Assembly: GCA_016801885.1 (NCBI GenBank)
Contig: CM028900.1
Coordinates: 6,107,501 to 6,171,500 of the forward strand
Length of the DNA stretch: 64,000 nucleotides
Direction of reading: 5' to 3'
From: Toxotes chatareus
Taxonomy: Eukaryota > Chordata > Actinopteri > Toxotidae
Shown here: positions 53,701 through 60,800 of the stretch, piece by piece
Layout: every line of letters starts with the position of its first letter
How positions within the stretch are numbered: the first letter of the stretch is position 1
Translations under genes and position numbers: made by a program
Notes under the pieces: model-generated
What the model saw: the letters and a program-made list of their open reading frames with translations, nothing else
Told to the model about the DNA's origin: nothing
The model's database searches: none

Positions 53701-54121
53701 ATACGACCAGTCAGACTGTAGACAGTGCACATTCCTGATGCAGCTGCTATATCTATGAAAATGAAACATCTGACTAACAAAGTACCTTTAGAGAACTGCC
53801 TCATGGTCTCCATGTAGGCTGAGAGGTTCTCAGCCACCAGGGTCACAAGAGCATGGTTATGCTGCAGCTGGTTGATCAGGTCATGGCGGTAAAACACATG
53901 AGGACTTCTCTGGGTTTGACTGAAGAGAGAACAGCAGGAGGAGTGGTGGATGTAAGGGGGACAAAAACAGATATAAAGTGAAGAAGCAGAAGACAACAAA
54001 AACAGTGTGAATGACGCAGATGGTAAATACCTTTAGTAACACAATTTCTGATTAAGAAAACATAGCATGACTGATTTCTCATTTGTTTCTATCAGGGACA
54101 TAAAGAAAGCAGCTTTTGGTG

Positions 54122-54159
<38 letters not shown>

Positions 54160-54759
54160 ATGTCATAGAATAACCAGCAGAAGAAGTCATATCAATAAAG
54201 GACATTTCCTGCCTTGTTTCCACATAATGTTTTTGTCTTTGAAAACCAAACTCAAGAACCAAATAAGACTCATTCAATTTTGATAGCCACCACACTGAAA
54301 CGCAAAAAAATATTTCAAATTACCAATGACAATTTTATCAAAAGAATAACGAAATAAATAACAAAAGCTGGCTCACATTTATTAAAATACTGCAGACTGC
54401 GGTTTTCTAATCAGCGGTTTTCTAATGGCTACGGTATGCTGAATAGTACAACTAATAGTACAACACATTCTAGAGATGTTACATTTCTCAAATCAAAAAT
54501 TTAAATGCATATTTGTGTAAGTGGGTCAAAGGCATGAAATACCCCTGATATTTTGCACTGAATGATTTGAGCTGAAAGGAACTGGCATCAGGAAGAATGG
54601 GGCTCCATCTCAAAGGACCTTTCATTTAGTTGTGTAACTGGCTAGTTTAAAGGACTATTCTGTGTTTGCACTATGGCTTCTGTTCAGAACTGCACAGAAA
54701 CGCCCACCAAGTGCCTCTAGAGAAATTATGCACTTGATTTTATCTAACCTAAATCTGTG

Positions 54760-54841
<82 letters not shown>

Positions 54842-57800
54842 TCTCTAATTTCTAATTATACTACTTAATAATGAAATCAAATGACATAAAAAAAAAATAA
54901 TATCAGAATAATGATTGTGAGTGACTATCTTCTGAGGCTATTGCTATATTTACTATACCATATTACATGATTCTTGATAGAGTTTTTAGTCCTAGTGAGC
55001 TACAGTATCATCTACGTTTCTCTTTAGGCTCCATTTTCAATTTATTAAGCCTAAGTTCAAAGCGAACACTTGCCTTCTGGGTTGCCAAAGTCTCTAACAG
55101 CAAGACTAAGGAAGGTATAATTTTATGTTCCACTGCACCATCCCAAAATTTAGAGCTACATGCTTACACGTTAATAACAAAAGTATCTTGACTAAGTCTT
55201 GTCTCTTGCTTGACTGAACTACACATGTGCAGGACTTTGAGCAGGGGTCTGAATGAGGAATCAGTCATTTGAGATGAAACCCAAGAAAGAATTGCTTAAG
55301 CGGATTCATGGCAAAGATTTACATTTTTATACAGTATATATCATAAACATGTCAAAGAGAAAGTTAGACTCGACGTAACACAGAAATAGGTAGAACCCTG
55401 GAATTAGCACTCAACTTACCCCACTAAGTTCGTTTGTATGTTAATTGGCATTTTCTTTCTGAAAAACAACAGGCATGTATACTACATATTTTCTACAGTG
55501 ACTATTAAAATAAACACTACTTCAAATCAAAACAGTTTACGATTAATGTTGAACAATGTGATCTAATCTAATCATTCTCACAATAATTTCACAGATCTCC
55601 ATGTTAATGTTTAAGTAATGCTTTTATTTTCACAGTTTGAGACCCTGCTTAAAGTTTCTCTTGCTTCTTAGCACAGGTGCCAATAATAAAAGTAATGAGG
55701 GCTGAAGATCAGTTGAAGATTGGTTAAGATTGGACCAGAGTCTATTAACATAGTCCAGCACCTTCTTTCAACTGCAGTTACTGTTTGTTTTGTTATAGTA
55801 CAAAAAAACAAACAAAGTAAGTGCACCTTTCAGCGCACTCAAAAGAAAATGAGCATCCCCTGCCCCAAACCATCCTAACCACGTGTGATAATTGGTTTAA
55901 GGGGATGTCTCATGACCGCACACAGTGGGACATGCTTTTAGGACATACCAAAACAGTTCAAGTCTGGTAATTGGGATCAAAGCTTGGTTTAGTGGGTGAT
56001 TTTTATTATCAGTAAGAAGAAGAATTTGTGGTGTTCTGCCCAGCCCTGTAAGGTAGCACTGACGGTCAATTAGTGCACTGGGACAATTCGCAGGGGAAAT
56101 TTTTGGATGTTATTTTGTCATGGTATGACACTAAACTTCTTGGAACTTACTGTGCTGGTCACTAAGCATAAGAGTTGACATGCCTCGGCTCTTGTGAGGC
56201 AAGAATGCAAATGTGATAAAATGCCAGGAACGTCGGATGGTTAAAACAATTACAAGTCTTGTTGTGTTTTATTATGGGTGTCCATGCTTTACGTGCAAAT
56301 AAGTGTTAATAATTTACAATAAAACACACAAAACAAAATAAATGCTTCATAATTGCCAACCAATTGATTTCTACCATGACCTTACCTAAGGTTTTGAGGA
56401 GCTTCTCCAAACAGGCTACAGATTTCTCTGATTTGTTTCAGGGCAGGGATCACCCATTTGTCATTGGTTCGCAGTTCCTCTATGAAGCGATCTATCCACT
56501 GGATTTTCTGTGTGTCTCTGTCCTGTGTGTGAAAATGAAACATCATCAGTATTTGGAGTTTAACAAGCTCTCTGTCTGTTATTCTGCACATCACTTCCAA
56601 TTTAAATATTCACTAACACCCAACATGTACCTGTGAGCAACTGTAATCCAATATCTTGATGTGAGCACTAAGAGCCTGGTCCATGATGTCTACAGGAACA
56701 TCATCGCTGTGTGCCAGGTTCCACAGCAGGTTGAGGACCTTGTGGGCCATAACACCATCCTTATCATCCTCAGCCAAGCGCCGGATAAGTTCCAGCAGTT
56801 TTTCACGCTGCTTCTTGCTGGCATTGGTCCAGCTTGCCTGCACAAGAAAAAGAACCAAGTCCAGAGGTTATGGTAGTAGGCACAACAGTATGTTGTGCTC
56901 TAAAAGTTCAGTTGCAATGTCATTAAGCCAGAGCCGAATGGAAAGATTCAGTATAGTGTAGACAAAATGTCTTGATAATCTGTGATTGATTAATACCACT
57001 TTCACTCACCTTGAAACAGTCAAAGAGATGATCAAGCTGCTCAGGTGAGAAGTCCCATGCCAGCTTGGCCAGGAGGTCATGGACATTCTTCACAATGGCC
57101 TCATGCTTACCAGCCTGCAGATGTACAGAGACAACAACCCAACTGTTGGGTAAACAAAATACTTCTAATATTCACCACAGACTTCTCAGCTGTATCAGGG
57201 ATATGCTGCAACTGCAAAGTAGACAACCAGTGATTAACAGCCAACTTTTTGTTTGCAATACTCAACTGCAGTTGTGTTTCAGTAAGATGACAGTGAGCCC
57301 TGACCTGTACCATGTAGGTAAGGAGATAACCCTACTCTGTTTCTGCTCTAGGTGTGACCAGAGCCAGATTCACAGCTGTGTGTGTCGTGCTCACAACATG
57401 CAGGCACAACTTGTACTGTCAACTAGTGATCTCAAAGCATACCTGGAAACAAGGAAACATCACTGATTAATTTGTTGGAAAGTTTGTTACTTACTACTAT
57501 AAAAACTGTGGTAATATTGAAAAAACTGACCACACAGCCATGTGGGTGTTTAGTGGGTGCTCTTACGTCAGTCCAACTCATACAACATCAACTAAGTAAC
57601 TCCATGCCATTTTCATTTATCATATTATCCCTACATTGTACAACAAATCATTTGTCACTTTGCAAACCAATCAAATTCATTGTTCAAATAATTCTAAATC
57701 TATTGTTAGCTGCTGTGTACCTGTGCAGCCCAGATGTTGTCCAGATCCTGCATTGTAAGAGCTTTTTCTTTGATAACGAAGCGAAGGATCTTCTCCAGTT

Positions 57801-60800
57801 TCTCGACATACTGCGGCTGGTGCAAACTGTCCCTGAGCACAATGGACAGGATGTGGTTCTGCTGGATCCACTCCTGGGGTAGTATGAAGTGACACAGAAA
57901 AGAGAAGTGGATTTTAGAGATAAGGGAGCCTTTTGATGCCAAGTACAAAAGCAAAGAGGTGAGCTGAGTTTACCGCCATGCGCTCTGCAGTCAGCCATTC
58001 CTCCTCCTCAGGGTTATGCCGATGAGTGTAGTAGGACACACTGGAGATCACCTTGTTAACTTCATTTAGTGCATTCATTTTGCCGTTAAAAGAAGAAATT
58101 TGCAATAACCTGGTGATAAAGATTGAGGGTTTATTATATTAACATCAAGTCACAGTAAATGTGTAAGACAATATCTGCACTCAAATTTGATGAAAAACCT
58201 CGATCTGATGAAAAGAATTTACATAAAGACATGGCTTTTTTTGTACTCACCTAAGAATCATTTTTAACCTAAAAATCTCTAAATTTTTCACGGTCTCCTC
58301 CTGCCCTGGTACACGAGAAGCCAGATTCTTCAGAGACTTGATTATCATGGACAGTGCGTCGTTTTTGGCTTCATTCTTGGCCTCTTTCTTCAGCTCCTCA
58401 TCTGTGAGATTCTCTAGAAACTGGGGAACCATCTCGATGACTGGAAGGAAGTACTTCTTTACTGTGTGCAATGTGAGGAACTCGTAACACTGGCCAAAAG
58501 GCCTGTAATGGAGGGAACACAAAAATCAGCCAACAAAAACTTGTAACATGACCACTGAAACAGTGAGCACTCTGACAGCACTTAAAATGTTAATGCAAGC
58601 CCATTGACGTAGTGTTGAATATGGTGCAATTTCATAAAACAACAGTCTCACTTGATAAGTGCAGCGATGATCTGGACGTTCAGTGCTTGGCCGCTCATAA
58701 AGCGATCGTGCAACATTTGAAACCCGTTTAACGTGCCAAATTTGTTTATTAAGTCGACCAACCAGCCCTGTGAATTGGAAACAAGGGAGAAAAAGATCAA
58801 ATAAGTTAACAGATTTTGAAGTTTGTTTCCCCATTTGTGTGTAATCTGAAAATGAGATTCCAGGCCATGAGGACAGATTTTAAACACCTTTACTAAACCA
58901 AAAATGCAACTGGTCTTTATTAGTCAATAAACAATGTAAAGCTTACAAAAAGAGCTGAATTTAACAGCAGTTAAATATTAAGGAATGACTGACTGGATGT
59001 TAACCTTTAAAAAAAAAAAAAAAAAAAAAAAACAGACAAAGCAGCAAAATCGGACTTAATAGTTTGCACAGTGGAACCCTAAGTAGTCCTGGGCCACCTG
59101 CCAACAGAGGCAGACAGGCAAGCACTGCTGCAGTACTGTTCATACTGACCCCATGCCCACGCTGTATTCATCACTCTTTTACTGTAAAATTCCTATTCTC
59201 TGGTGTATCCACCTTCTCTTTTATACAATCTCCTTTCTGACACAAGCACTAAGTGTCTTATGGACTGTGAATTCCATATTTTTCATTATCAGGCTCCTCT
59301 TCAGAGGGACTGTGTTTGTCTCACAAGGGCCCTCAGGGTAAGACTAAAATGCCACTCTATGGATTTGGTCTACGAGGAAGAAAGACAGGCTGGCGTTCCT
59401 CTGGAGGAAGAAAACAGTCTGTTTTCTGCATGATTCTTCCTGACAAGATGTTTTTCCACACGCCTAAATATTTATCATCTAACACAAATAAATTTGTGAA
59501 GTAATATCATGCACAATCTAGACTATTAAAAGTGCATTTCAGACAGATATCTGATCACAGAACGTGAGAGAAAAGGCAATAAGATCAGTTTTGAGAAAAA
59601 CACTCATGTCTAGCAGGTTTTTTAATTTAATGTTTTAATTTTAATTACTTTATTGATCCCTCCTGGGGAAATTACTCTCTGCATTTTATATTTATCATTT
59701 GATAAAATGAGGAGGGAAAAAACCTAATTAACCAAAAAAAAAAAAAAAAAAAAAAAAAAAACACGAACATTATTTCAAGGGTACAGTTTTCATGGCTGGT
59801 TAACTGTTGCAGTGAGTCACCTTAGGAGATCGTGGGTCCGGTGGTCGGGCGAAGAGCTCATCGTCAGCCAGCTGTGCTCCAGCAGGGACGGTCTCAGAGG
59901 GCCGTGTGCCGTTGTAGATGTGGAACTTGCAGTGAGGGTTGGTGGCCATGGCCAGAAGCTCCAGTAGAGGGAACCAGTCCTGAGAGAGCTTGGCCACACA
60001 CAACTCCACCAAGCGGTGTGTGTTATTGATGATACACCTCTGTGAAGGCAGGTTTTTGGGTAGGAAAAAAAAAAGTGACATATTAAATATTAGATAATGA
60101 GAGAGACAGAGACACAAAGAGGAGGACAAAGAATTCCAAGGCCAACTGGAAAATGTCCTCCCTGAGCAAAACTGTGAAACACTTCTGGTTTAATGACAAG
60201 AATCTTGTATTTTGACCTGAAGATGCAGTGTTTTACCCACAAAGGCAAAGCCTGGGTGGCCAAAGCATATTTTGACTTTTTACAGACAGGTTCATAAAAT
60301 AAAGCTGAATATCATCTAATTTTCACTGTATTACAGTGAATCCCTAACACCCACCGTACAGAACAGTACACATATAGTATACTTGTACTTGCTTCCGTTG
60401 AAAAGGATTGCAGAACCGCTGTTTCTTGACAAGTTTCAAATCAAGAACATTGCGTCAATGCCAACCTAAACACCTGACAAATGTGGAACTGAAGAGGTGG
60501 CTGCTATGTTGAATGTAGAAAACTGCTACCATCAAACCAAGAGTACGCAAAGTAAGTTAGAATGGTCATGCTAGAACAGTAGCTACTCCATTCTTCTGTA
60601 GCTCTGAAGTTTATTTCTCAGGCCCAGAGTGTTAAAAGCATGTTGGGTAAAAATAGAAGCTCAGCTGAAAATATGTTACAGTGACAGATAATGCAAAAGA
60701 GCTATCTGATAAAATATAAAAGGGGGCTGCCCTATGCCATGACTTTAAACATTCAAGCTGAATCTGATTCAATCATTTTGCTTAAAAATATTATTTGTAG

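Larger units (their letters stand above)
53920..56385 (-). other. usp9x: usp9x intron with microsatellites
   Basis: 2.5 kb. Holds the (TG)n and the (TG)(TA)(CA) palindrome; the rest is AT-rich with no exon recognised. Confidence 0.8.
57115..59820 (-). other. usp9x: usp9x introns around exons 4-7
   Basis: Intron 57115-57720 is plain. Intron 58768-59820 holds an A-run at 59008-59031, the repeat fragment at 59640-59690 and an A27 run at 59734-59760. Confidence 0.75.
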
